A stretch of DNA of 64,000 bases, from positions 133,435-197,434 of the forward strand of contig NZ_PGGU01000029.1 in assembly GCF_002872075.1 (NCBI RefSeq), read 5' to 3'. Source of the DNA: Microbacterium aurantiacum (GTDB lineage: Bacteria > Actinomycetota > Actinomycetes > Actinomycetales > Microbacteriaceae). The translations under genes and the position numbers were made by a program. Under the pieces are notes generated by a model. The model saw only the letters and a program-made list of their open reading frames with translations. It was not told the DNA's origin and did not search any database. Numbering within the stretch: the first letter of the stretch is position 1; every line of letters starts with the position of its first letter. This document shows, in pieces, positions 16,052-23,776 of this stretch.

Positions 16052-17251
16052 TCACTCGACATCTCCTTCGAACAGGTGCTGCTCCGTCGGTGACAAGACG
16101 AGGAAGAGGGGGCCGGCGATGGTCTGCACTGCGGCGGCCGCGATCAGAACCGGAATCGTGCCGATGAACTCGGCCGTGAGGCTGGCCCCTGCTGTCGCGA
16201 AAAGGGAGGCGGCGGCATAGACGCCGCTGACCGTGCTGACGGCGGTGCCCCGGAACGACGGCGTCACTGTCAGCAGTAAGAGCGTGTTGGCGCTGACCCA
16301 GGAGACCGTGAAAGGAAATCCGCTGAGGAGGAAGACCGCCAGGGCGGTCCACGGAGTCGGGTGGAGCGCCAGCACCAGCAAGAGCACTCCTGACAGCGAC
16401 GCACCTGCCGCGATGGGTATCCGATATCCGAGTCGTGTGACGATGGCGGGTATGAGCGGCGTGGCCAGGACAGCGGTGATCGCGAAGGCGCCGTTGACCG
16501 CACCCATCCAGCTTGCGGATGTCCCGATCACCCCCAGCATGAGAACGGGAAAGAGCGGGGTCAGCGCTCCTTCCTTCACTGGGTCCGCAAGCTGCAACAC
16601 GGTGATGGCGCGTGTCGGCCTGTTCCGCCGGAGATATCGCAGCCCCAGACGCCACGAACCGAACAGCCCATCAGCGTGGAGGTCGGCGTTCGCCGTGCTG
16701 CGGAGAGGGAGAAGCATCAGGGCGGATGCCAGCAGCAGCCCTGTTGCGACAGCGATGGTCGGTGTGAAGCCGACGAGCCCCATCAGAGTGCCGCCCAGGA
16801 CGGGGCCGGCGATGCGAGCGACGTTGTTCGCCGCTGAGTTGGCCGACATCGCGGTGGGCAGATCGGCGGCCGGCACGATCGTTGCCACCGTGGCTTGCTC
16901 GGCGGGAGCGTAGAACTGCATCGCTGTCGACTGCAGCAGCGAGAGCACGAACAGGATGATGACGTTGTCGGGCGAGACGGCGACCAGCGCGAGGAGCCCG
17001 ACCCGCGCCCAGCTGACGAAATGCAGCAACCGGGTGCGGTCGACCCTGTCCGCGATGACTCCCCCGAGACTTCCGAGGGCGATCGCGGGCAGCAGGCCGG
17101 ATACGACCAGCGCACCCGTGGCCACCGGGGAACCGGTCGCCGTGTAGACGTGGACCGACAGCGCGAGGCCCACTGACCAGCCGGCCAATGACGCGCACAG
17201 GTTCGAGGACCAGAGCACGCCAAACTGCGGTTGAGCGCGAAGGAGGTTCAT
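16052..17251 (-). CDS. MFS transporter (MFS_3/EntS-like)
   Basis: A 399-residue major facilitator protein with about twelve membrane segments. The loop between segments 2 and 3 carries GVIADRVDRTRLL, the usual basic MFS motif A variant, and MQFYAPAEQATVATIVP is typical of the EntS-like exporter group (MFS_3). It is divergent from an ArsR-type regulator, with only 30 bases between the start codons, which is a classic repressor/efflux arrangement. It is unrelated in content to the sugar genes on both sides. The exported compound is unknown; drug, siderophore or metal-complex export are possible. Confidence 0.85.
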   Translation of the reverse strand: MNLLRAQPQFGVLWSSNLCASLAGWSVGLALSVHVYTATGSPVATGALVVSGLLPAIALGSLGGVIADRVDRTRLLHFVSWARVGLLALVAVSPDNVIILFVLSLLQSTAMQFYAPAEQATVATIVPAADLPTAMSANSAANNVARIAGPVLGGTLMGLVGFTPTIAVATGLLLASALMLLPLRSTANADLHADGLFGSWRLGLRYLRRNRPTRAITVLQLADPVKEGALTPLFPVLMLGVIGTSASWMGAVNGAFAITAVLATPLIPAIVTRLGYRIPIAAGASLSGVLLLVLALHPTPWTALAVFLLSGFPFTVSWVSANTLLLLTVTPSFRGTAVSTVSGVYAAASLFATAGASLTAEFIGTIPVLIAAAAVQTIAGPLFLVLSPTEQHLFEGDVE

Positions 17252-17268
17252 TCCGAAACAGTCGCGCG

Positions 17269-17304
17269 TAACCTACTGAAGGTGTCAGTATCTTCCTTCA
17301 GTAG
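17269..17304 (+). promoter_or_regulatory. Leaderless -10 and 9-bp inverted repeat over the ArsR start
   Basis: A -10 TAACCT (17269-17274) lies seven bases before the GTG at 17282. Perfect inverted arms CTACTGAAG (17273-17281) and CTTCAGTAG (17296-17304) flank a 14-base spacer that includes the start codon. This would let the ArsR-type protein repress itself and probably the divergent MFS gene. Confidence 0.65.
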
Positions 17305-17977
17305 CCCAGGGCTGCAACTTCTCGACGACGCCGAGGCCGCCACGTTCGTGAGCCTCTCCGCGACGTCCCAGTACTTCCTGCCGTTCCTCGCCCGGGAACG
17401 GTCCGCTGGCCAAGTGGCAAGCGAACTCGGAGTCGACATCGGCTCCGTCGGCTACCGCGTCCGGCGGATGATCCAGTTGAATCTGATTCGGGAATCGCGA
17501 GTGGAGAAGCGCGCCGGTCGCGCGGTCCGCTACTACCGCTCTGTGGCCGATCGGGTGTTCGCCCCGCTGGCATTGACTCCGATCGGCAACGTCCGCGACC
17601 TTTTCGCCCTCGGCCGCGCGAGCAGTAGCAGCGCCATCGAGGTCAGCCTCGAGAAGGCGTGGCTGGAGATCGCCCGGGTTCAGCAGTGGGGGACGCACCT
17701 GTACCGACCCACTCCGCACGCTTCCCCCAACCGCGATTTCGCTCCCGAGAACCTCATCGACAGTCCGCTCGACTTCTGGGACGTCGTGCTTTCGCCCCGC
17801 ACACCGCCCGTTTGGGACCAGCACACGACCCTGCACCTGACTCGCCAAGAAGCGGATCAGCTGCAGCGGGAGCTCAGCCTGATCGTCGATCGCTATTCGC
17901 ACCGGCGCGGCGACGAGCAAGTCGCTCCCTATGTACTCGGACTCGCCTTCGCGCCATCCGTCGAGCCGATGAGGTGA
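17282..17977 (+). CDS. ArsR-type helix-turn-helix transcriptional regulator
   Basis: A 231-residue protein with an N-terminal winged-helix domain: FVSLSATSQYFLPFLARE, then SAGQVASELGVDIGSVGYRVRRMIQLNLI as recognition helix region and a wing ending in AVRYYRSVADRVF. This is the order of ArsR/HTH_20-type regulators. The C-terminal 130 residues have no recognised domain. A TTG at 17231 would add 17 residues but overlaps the MFS gene; the GTG at 17282 is preferred because a -10 element sits seven bases upstream (leaderless) and the inverted repeat overlaps it. Likely represses the divergent MFS exporter. Confidence 0.75.
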   Translation: MSVSSFSSPGLQLLDDAEAATFVSLSATSQYFLPFLARERSAGQVASELGVDIGSVGYRVRRMIQLNLIRESRVEKRAGRAVRYYRSVADRVFAPLALTPIGNVRDLFALGRASSSSAIEVSLEKAWLEIARVQQWGTHLYRPTPHASPNRDFAPENLIDSPLDFWDVVLSPRTPPVWDQHTTLHLTRQEADQLQRELSLIVDRYSHRRGDEQVAPYVLGLAFAPSVEPMR

Positions 17978-17991
17978 ACGATCGTCGGTCG

Positions 17992-18381
17992 TCACTGACC
18001 GTGTGGCACCAGCACCTCGAGGCGATTGCCGAAGCCGTCACGTGCGTGGAAGCGCAGGTACCCCTCGAAGGTGCCGCGCTCTGCGTGCGACACCTCGAAT
18101 CCCGCTTCGGCGATGCGGGCGGCCAACTCGTCGAGCTTGGCGACGTCGTCCATGACGAGCGCGGGGTGGGCCTTCATCGCAGGTACGAACGGATCGTCGA
18201 CGCCGAGGTGGATCTCGGCCGTCACCGTCTCCCCGCTGTACCACCGGAACCAGCACCCGCCGCGCCCCGCGAGCGAGGGCGGCTTCGCGACTTCGGTGAG
18301 CCCGATGGCGTCTGCATAGAAGCGACGAGCGAGCTCTTCCCCTCCTCGGGGCATCGAGACCTGAACATGGTGCAGCCTCAT
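17992..18381 (-). CDS. VOC (glyoxalase/bleomycin resistance-like) family protein
   Basis: A 129-residue protein of the vicinal oxygen chelate fold. It opens MRLHHVQVSMPRGGEELARRFY and ends FHARDGFGNRLEVLVP, the paired beta-alpha-beta modules with a His near the start, a His in the middle (AEIHLGVDD) and a Glu in the last strand (RLEVLV) as likely metal ligands. Single-domain VOC proteins of this size are often stand-alone dioxygenases, resistance proteins or unassigned enzymes. It ends 14 bases from the convergent ArsR gene. An 18-bp near-palindrome lies just upstream of its start. Confidence 0.85.
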   Translation of the reverse strand: MRLHHVQVSMPRGGEELARRFYADAIGLTEVAKPPSLAGRGGCWFRWYSGETVTAEIHLGVDDPFVPAMKAHPALVMDDVAKLDELAARIAEAGFEVSHAERGTFEGYLRFHARDGFGNRLEVLVPHGQ

Positions 18382-18394
18382 CTGGACTCCAAAC

Positions 18395-18412
18395 TATCTT
18401 GACGTCGAGATA
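18395..18412 (-). promoter_or_regulatory. MarR-like operator palindrome upstream of the VOC gene
   Basis: TATCTTGACGTCGAGATA is an 18-bp near-perfect palindrome (one mismatched pair) ending 14 bases before the VOC start codon. The form TATCTxGA..TCxAGATA resembles MarR-family operators. No MarR gene is present in the window. Confidence 0.5.
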
Positions 18413-18513
18413 AATCTAACAGGGTCACGACCGATGGCAAGTCCAACCCCAGTGGCCCACAAGCACCATTTACAACGTTTACCTTACAATCCAGGTTCAA
18501 GGTGCACGAGATC

Positions 18514-18559
18514 TTGTGAAACGTGTCAATCGGGAGTACATTGCGGGGAAGCGCTTTCC
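18514..18559 (+). promoter_or_regulatory. Promoter with LacI-type operator for the second sugar importer
   Basis: A -35 TTGTGA (18514-18519), a 17-base spacer and a -10 TACATT (18537-18542) are followed by GGGGAAGCGCTTTCC with core AAGCGCTT at 18549-18556, over the expected transcription start. It drives the binding-protein gene at 18643 and the operon behind it. Confidence 0.72.
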
Positions 18560-18642
18560 ATTCGGCGCGAACCACAGCAGATCCCGGTCAGAGACGTCCG
18601 GCCCACCGGTCGACGAAGACGTTCTACCAAGAGAGGACAACG

Positions 18643-19932
18643 ATGTTCATCAAGAAGCGAATCGCCGCGGCGACCGCCCTCGTGACAGGCGCGGCACTCG
18701 CCCTCGCCGGCTGCGCCGGAGGCGCCGCCCCCGATGCGAAACCCGCGTACGACGCTGACGAGAAGGTCACGCTGACGTTCACGTGGTGGGGCAACGACGA
18801 CCGGGCCAGCCGCTACGAGGCGCTCATCGAGGCTTTCAACGAGGAGTATCCCAACATCACGATCGAGGGCAGCTTCACGGACTTCCCCAGCTACTGGGAG
18901 AAGCGTCAGACCGAGGCAGCCGGCAACGGACTCCCGGACGTCTGGCAGTTCTCCGACTCCTACCTGCGTCAGTACGGCGAGCCGGGCATGCTGCTCGACC
19001 TCGGCGAGTACCAGGACTTCGTCGACACCTCCACCTTCGACGATTCACTGCTCGGCACGGGGCAGCTCGACGGCAAGCAGTACTCACTGCCCACCGGCTA
19101 CAGCGCCTGGGCGGTCTTCCAGAACGACGACCTGCTCACGCAGGTCGGGGTGGAACCGTACGAGGGCGGCACCTCCTACGAGGATCACGACGAATGGATC
19201 GCGAGCGTCAGCGAGGCTTCCGGCGGCGCGGTCTACGGCGGCACGGACTACACGCAGCGCATCCAGAACCTCGAACTGCTCCTGCGCCAGGACGGCGGGA
19301 ACCTCTTCACCGACGACGGAGAACTCGGCTTCGACGAGGACCAGCTCCGCGACTTCTGGGAGTCCGGCGCCCCGGTCCGCGACGGCGTCGGCATCCCGCA
19401 GTCCCGGCTCGAGGAGATCACCCCGACGTCCGGACTCGGCGCCAAGCTGACCGCGAGCGAGATGAGCTGGTCGAACTTCCTCGGCGGCTACCTCGCCGAG
19501 ACCGGCAACGCGAAGCTCTCGATGGTGGCACCGCCGACCAGCGACGAAGACGCCAAGGACCTGTACCGCCAGGCCGGCCTGCAGGTCGCCGTCTCGGCGA
19601 ACACCGAGCACCCGGAAGCGGCAGCGATCTTCCTCGACTTCCTGGTCAACTCCCCGGAAGCGGGCGAGATCTTCGGCACCACTCTCGGGTTCCCCGCCTC
19701 GTCGAGCAAACTCGACGGAGCGAAGCTCGAAGGCGCCGACAAGCAGGTCGCCGACTACCTCGAGTCCGTCGCCGACCGCATCGGCGACGCGCCTCCGGTG
19801 CCGGTGAAGGGATACGGCTCGATCGAGCAGACGTTCTGGGACCTCGGCAAGTCGATCGGTCTGGGGGCGATCAGCGTCGACGACGCGGTGACCCAGTTCT
19901 TCGACGAGGCCGAAGTCATCCTCGTGGGCTGA
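18643..19932 (+). CDS. Extracellular sugar-binding lipoprotein (ABC family 1)
   Basis: A 429-residue CUT1 binding protein. The signal peptide ends in LAGC with the lipidated cysteine at residue 24. The mature part begins KVTLTFTWWGNDDRASRYEAL, the usual first strand and helix of family 1 binding proteins, and ends with FWDLGKSIGLGAISVDDAVTQFFDEAE, typical of UgpB/MalE-like receptors. The ATG at 18643 follows GAGAGG; the frame is open upstream but that part lies in the promoter region. It heads a five-gene set with two permeases, a YesL protein and a LacI regulator. Ligand unknown, likely a mono- or oligosaccharide. Confidence 0.92.
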   Translation: MFIKKRIAAATALVTGAALALAGCAGGAAPDAKPAYDADEKVTLTFTWWGNDDRASRYEALIEAFNEEYPNITIEGSFTDFPSYWEKRQTEAAGNGLPDVWQFSDSYLRQYGEPGMLLDLGEYQDFVDTSTFDDSLLGTGQLDGKQYSLPTGYSAWAVFQNDDLLTQVGVEPYEGGTSYEDHDEWIASVSEASGGAVYGGTDYTQRIQNLELLLRQDGGNLFTDDGELGFDEDQLRDFWESGAPVRDGVGIPQSRLEEITPTSGLGAKLTASEMSWSNFLGGYLAETGNAKLSMVAPPTSDEDAKDLYRQAGLQVAVSANTEHPEAAAIFLDFLVNSPEAGEIFGTTLGFPASSSKLDGAKLEGADKQVADYLESVADRIGDAPPVPVKGYGSIEQTFWDLGKSIGLGAISVDDAVTQFFDEAEVILVG

Positions 19933-19951
19933 CCCGGAAAGGATCACCGTC

Positions 19952-20935
19952 ATGTCCACCGAATCGGCGATCGCGCCGAATGCTCCACGCGTCGCCGATT
20001 CCGGTGCCCGCCCCTCGGCCGACGGCCGAGGGGCGGGGCCCCGACGTCGCGGTCCCCGTCGGGACACCGTCGCCGGCTACATCTTCCTCTCGCCGTGGCT
20101 GCTGGGCTTCATCGGCCTGACGGCCGGCCCGATGCTGTTCTCGCTGTATCTCGCCTTCACCTCGTACGACATCTTCAGTTCGCCGCAGTGGATCGGACTC
20201 GGCAACTTCGAGCGCATGATGGGCGACCAGAAATTCTGGGGCTCAGTCCAGATCACGCTCACCTACGTGCTCGTCGGCACGCCGATCAAGCTCGCCGCGG
20301 CGCTCGGCGTCGCGATGCTGCTGAACGCGCGCAGCAAGGGGTCCGGGTTCTTCCGCTCCGCCTTCTACGCGCCGTCGCTGATCGGCGCGAGCGTGTCGAT
20401 CGCGATCGTCTGGCGAGCGATGTTCGCCACAGACGGCCCCGTCGACGGCACCCTGAGCTTCTTCGGCATCGAGATGGGCGGGTGGGTCGGCATCCCGACT
20501 CTCGTGCTGCCGATGATCATCCTGCTGGCCGTCTGGCAGTTCGGCGCTCCGATGGTGATCTTCCTCGCCGGGCTCAAAGGCGTTCCCACCGAGCTGTACG
20601 AAGCGGCATCCGTCGACGGCGCAGGCCCCTGGCGGAAATTCTTCAACGTCACGCTCCCGATGCTCTCGCCCGTGATCTTCTTCAACCTGCTGCTGGAGAT
20701 GATCCACGCCTTCCAGATCTTCGCCTCGGCGTACATCATCGGATCCGGCACCGGCGGACCCGCCGGCGCCACCAACTACTACACCGTCTACCTGTACACG
20801 CGTGCTTTCCGCGACGGTCAACTCGGCTACGCCTCGGCCATGGCCTGGGTGCTGCTGATCGTCGTCGGCATCATCGCATTCCTGATGTTCCGCACCTCCA
20901 GAAGCTGGGTGCACTACGGAGGTGACTCCCGATGA
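19952..20935 (+). CDS. Sugar ABC transporter permease, MalF/UgpA type
   Basis: A 327-residue inner-membrane subunit. After a 45-residue proline- and arginine-rich cytoplasmic tail there are about six membrane segments beginning GYIFLSPWLLGFIGLTAGP. The EAA loop is LYEAASVDGAGPWRKFFNVT near residue 215. The ATG at 19952 follows GGAAAGGATC, 19 bases behind the binding-protein stop. It overlaps the next permease by four bases (ATGA). Together with that protein it should form the transmembrane pore of the importer. Confidence 0.92.
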   Translation: MSTESAIAPNAPRVADSGARPSADGRGAGPRRRGPRRDTVAGYIFLSPWLLGFIGLTAGPMLFSLYLAFTSYDIFSSPQWIGLGNFERMMGDQKFWGSVQITLTYVLVGTPIKLAAALGVAMLLNARSKGSGFFRSAFYAPSLIGASVSIAIVWRAMFATDGPVDGTLSFFGIEMGGWVGIPTLVLPMIILLAVWQFGAPMVIFLAGLKGVPTELYEAASVDGAGPWRKFFNVTLPMLSPVIFFNLLLEMIHAFQIFASAYIIGSGTGGPAGATNYYTVYLYTRAFRDGQLGYASAMAWVLLIVVGIIAFLMFRTSRSWVHYGGDSR

Positions 20936-21843
20936 GCGAGACCAGAACTCTGCTCGCGATCGACGAGCGTCGGGCGGCACGGCCCGTTCGCACTGGACGC
21001 GCCCGCACCAGAGCGAGGATCATCACGATCGTCTGGATCGTGATCGCCGTCGCGCTCGCCGCGATCGTGCTCTATCCGCTGGTGTGGATGTTCGCCGCAT
21101 CCTTCAAGCCGCACTCCGAGTTCGGATCGAACCAGGGGCTGCTTCCGCAGAATCCGACGTTCGACAACTACCTCACCGTGCTCGGAGGTGTCGCGGGAGT
21201 GCCGCTCTGGCAGTTCTTCGCGAACTCCCTGTTCCTGGCGGTCGGCTCGGTCATCGGAATCGTGATCTCCTCGTCCATGGCGGCGTACGCCTTCGCGCGC
21301 GTCGACTTCAAGGGCAGAGCGGTCCTCTTCACGATCATGATCGGCACGATGCTGCTGCCCTTCCACGTGCTGATCATCCCGCAGTACATGCTGTTCCGGA
21401 ATCTCGGCCTGGTCGACACGTTCGTGCCTCTCCTGATCGGGAAGTTCCTGGCCACGGAGGCGTTCTTCGTCTTCCTCATGGTGCAGTTCATCCGCGGCCT
21501 GCCGCGGGAGCTCGATGAGGCCGCGCGCATCGACGGAGCGGGCCACCCGCGGGTGTTCTTCTCGATCACGCTGCCTCTCATCAAGCCGGCGCTGATCACC
21601 TCGTCGATCTTCGCGTTCATCTGGAGCTGGAACGACTTCCTCGGACCGCTCCTGTACCTCAACTCGCCGGACAAGCAACCGGTGCCGCTCGCACTGCGCA
21701 TCTTCAACGACCAGACCTCCACCTCCGACCTCGGCGCGACGATCGCGGTGTCGGTGCTGGCGCTGCTGCCGGTGCTGGTGTTCTTCATGATCTTCCAGCG
21801 CTTCCTCGTCGAGGGCGTCGCGACACAGGGATTGAAGGGGTGA
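20932..21843 (+). CDS. Sugar ABC transporter permease, MalG/UgpE type
   Basis: A 303-residue membrane protein, second permease of this importer. A basic N-terminal tail precedes about six membrane segments (IVWIVIAVALAAIVLYPLVW first). The EAA loop reads LDEAARIDGAGHPRVFFSIT near residue 200, as in MalG-type subunits. The start overlaps the upstream stop (ATGA), so the two permeases are translationally coupled. No ATPase is encoded in the operon. Confidence 0.92.
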   Translation: MSETRTLLAIDERRAARPVRTGRARTRARIITIVWIVIAVALAAIVLYPLVWMFAASFKPHSEFGSNQGLLPQNPTFDNYLTVLGGVAGVPLWQFFANSLFLAVGSVIGIVISSSMAAYAFARVDFKGRAVLFTIMIGTMLLPFHVLIIPQYMLFRNLGLVDTFVPLLIGKFLATEAFFVFLMVQFIRGLPRELDEAARIDGAGHPRVFFSITLPLIKPALITSSIFAFIWSWNDFLGPLLYLNSPDKQPVPLALRIFNDQTSTSDLGATIAVSVLALLPVLVFFMIFQRFLVEGVATQGLKG

Positions 21844-21850
21844 CGCGCTG

Positions 21851-22471
21851 ATGGCCAGGCGGACGCCGAGGGCGCAGAAGCGCAAGCCGGAGATCGACGG
21901 CAGCATCCTGCGCTGGCCAGGGGCCGTGAACCGGTTCGCGCTGTTCGGCGAGGTCATGTGGGTGGGCATCCTGGTGGTGGCGTGCTCGCTGCCGCTCGTC
22001 ACGGCCCCGGCCGCGCTCGCCGCAGGCATCCGGCATCTGCGACGCCACCTGCAGGCGGAGGCATCCGGCGTCGGGCTCTTCCTCGGCGACCTGCGACGGG
22101 CGATCCCCGCGGGACTGGTCGTCGGCGCGGTCGCGCTCGCGGTGAGCGCGGTGCTGGTCTGGGACATCCTGCTGGCCGCCGGCGGGGCACTGCCCGGTGG
22201 TCCCCTCGTCGGCGGGGTCGGCATCGTCGGGCTGATCGTCGTCTGGCTCGCCGTCCTCGTCGTCGCCGCCGGATGGTCGCCCGAACGCGGCTGGCGCGCC
22301 ACCGTGCGGGTCATGCCAGCGAGGATCCGGGCGGATGCCGTCGGCTCCGCGTATCTGGTGGTCGCGCTCGTGCTCACCGCTGTCATCACCTGGCAGCTGC
22401 TCCCGCTGCTCATCCCCGGCGTCGGATGCCTCGTCTTCGCGACGGTGGCCGTCGGGGAACGGAGGCGCTGA
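21851..22471 (+). CDS. YesL/DUF624 family membrane protein
   Basis: A 206-residue membrane protein with about five hydrophobic segments. The N-terminal part DGSILRWPGAVNRFALFGEV followed by MWVGILVVACSLPLVTAPA is the YesL pattern. It starts seven bases after the permease stop and is clearly part of the importer operon. It is a paralogue of the protein encoded at 2712-3338, which also sits with an importer, so each carbohydrate transporter here has its own YesL partner. Confidence 0.8.
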   Translation: MARRTPRAQKRKPEIDGSILRWPGAVNRFALFGEVMWVGILVVACSLPLVTAPAALAAGIRHLRRHLQAEASGVGLFLGDLRRAIPAGLVVGAVALAVSAVLVWDILLAAGGALPGGPLVGGVGIVGLIVVWLAVLVVAAGWSPERGWRATVRVMPARIRADAVGSAYLVVALVLTAVITWQLLPLLIPGVGCLVFATVAVGERRR

Positions 22472-22510
22472 CCCCGTGCGACACTGGACAGCGTTGCGAG
22501 AAGGGCACAG

Positions 22511-23521
22511 GTGAGCATGTCGGTGAGCGTCAAGGATGTCGCGGCCACTGCGGGCGTCTCGGTGGGCACCGTCTCGAACGTGCTGAACCAGCCGGAGCGG
22601 GTCGCGCCTGCCACCGTGGACAAGGTGCAGCGGGTGATCCGCGAACTCGGATTCGTCCGCAACGATGCGGCGCGGCAGCTGCGCGCCGGCCGCAGTCGCA
22701 GCATCGGACTCGTCGTGCCCGATGTCGGCAACCCGTTCTTCGCCGAGGTGGCCCGCGGAGCCGAGGAACGGGCGTCCGCAGCGGGGCTCACGGTTCTGCT
22801 CGGCAACAGTGATGAGAACCCGCAGCGGCAGGATGCTCATATCGAGCTGTTCCGCGAGCAGCGGGTGAACGGGCTTCTGGTCACCCCCGTCTCCGATGAC
22901 CTGGAGTCGTTGCGGGCCCTGAAGGATGCCGGCGTGCCGGTGATCTTCGTCGACCGCGAGGACCCCGATCACGAGTTCGCCTCCGTCGCGGTCGATGACG
23001 TCGAGGGCGGGCGCCTCGCGGTCGCTCACCTGCTCGAGAGCGGGCGCAGGCGGATCGCGTTCCTCGCCGGACCGACGTCGATCCATCAGGTCGCAGACCG
23101 CCTGCAGGGGGCCCGCGATGCGGTCGCAGCGGTCGAGGGGGCGACGCTCGAAGTCGTCGAGCGCGGCGGACTCACCGTGCTCAACGGGCGGTCGGCGGGC
23201 GAGGAGATCGTCGCGCGCGCGCCGCACGATCGCCCCGACGCCGTGTTCGCGGCTAACGACCTGCTCGCCGTCGGCGTTCTCCAGGCGTTCGCCCTCGGTG
23301 GCGGCATCCGCGTGCCGGAGGACATCGCCCTGGTCGGCTACGACGACATCGACTTCGCCGCAGCCACGGTGGTGCCTCTCACGTCGGTGAGCCAGCCGGC
23401 GCGCATGCTGGGCTGGACCGCGGTGGACCTGCTGCTCAAGGAGACCTCGGGCGATTCCGAGGGGCATGAGCGTGCGATCCGCTTCCAGCCCGAGCTGGTC
23501 GTGCGGGACTCGAGCGGCTGA
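22511..23521 (+). CDS. LacI family transcriptional regulator
   Basis: A 336-residue repressor with the helix-turn-helix VKDVAATAGVSVGTVSNVLN, hinge region NDAARQLRAGRSRSIGLVV and a sugar-binding effector domain (VPDVGNPFFAEVARGAEERA; VGYDDIDFAAATVVPLTSV). It begins with GTG, with alternative starts two and four codons later; GAGAAGGGCACAG supplies a weak ribosome-binding site. It closes the importer operon starting at 18643 and is the obvious candidate to bind AAGCGCTT there. Because the same core occurs at 3396 and 14138, it may also control part of the pectin locus. Confidence 0.92.
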   Translation: MSMSVSVKDVAATAGVSVGTVSNVLNQPERVAPATVDKVQRVIRELGFVRNDAARQLRAGRSRSIGLVVPDVGNPFFAEVARGAEERASAAGLTVLLGNSDENPQRQDAHIELFREQRVNGLLVTPVSDDLESLRALKDAGVPVIFVDREDPDHEFASVAVDDVEGGRLAVAHLLESGRRRIAFLAGPTSIHQVADRLQGARDAVAAVEGATLEVVERGGLTVLNGRSAGEEIVARAPHDRPDAVFAANDLLAVGVLQAFALGGGIRVPEDIALVGYDDIDFAAATVVPLTSVSQPARMLGWTAVDLLLKETSGDSEGHERAIRFQPELVVRDSSG

Positions 23522-23634
23522 GAACTCCCGGCTCGATCGAACAGTGCACGACGCAGCATCCAGGACCCGCCCAGGTCGGCACGGGAGAATGGAACTCGGC
23601 TAGACTCACGCCTGGTCGACAGAAGCGTCTGTCG

Positions 23635-23719
23635 GGAGGGTTGTCCGAGCGGCCGATGGAGCTGGTCTTGAAAACCAGTGGGCAGAGATGTCTCAAGGGT
23701 TCGAATCCCTTACCCTCCG
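23635..23719 (+). tRNA. tRNA-Ser(UGA)
   Basis: An 85-base class II tRNA without encoded CCA. The acceptor stem GGAGGGT pairs with ACCCTCC, the anticodon stem CTGGT/ACCAG holds the loop CTTGAAA with anticodon TGA, and a long variable arm precedes the T arm GGGTTCGAATCCC. A perfect 7-bp hairpin (23617-23634) abuts its 5' end. A -10 TAGACT lies at 23601-23606. Confidence 0.97.
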
Positions 23720-23776
23720 CAGTACTGAGCACGGTGTAACCCCCGGCACACCGCAGCAGAGCCGAAAGGTCCCCGA

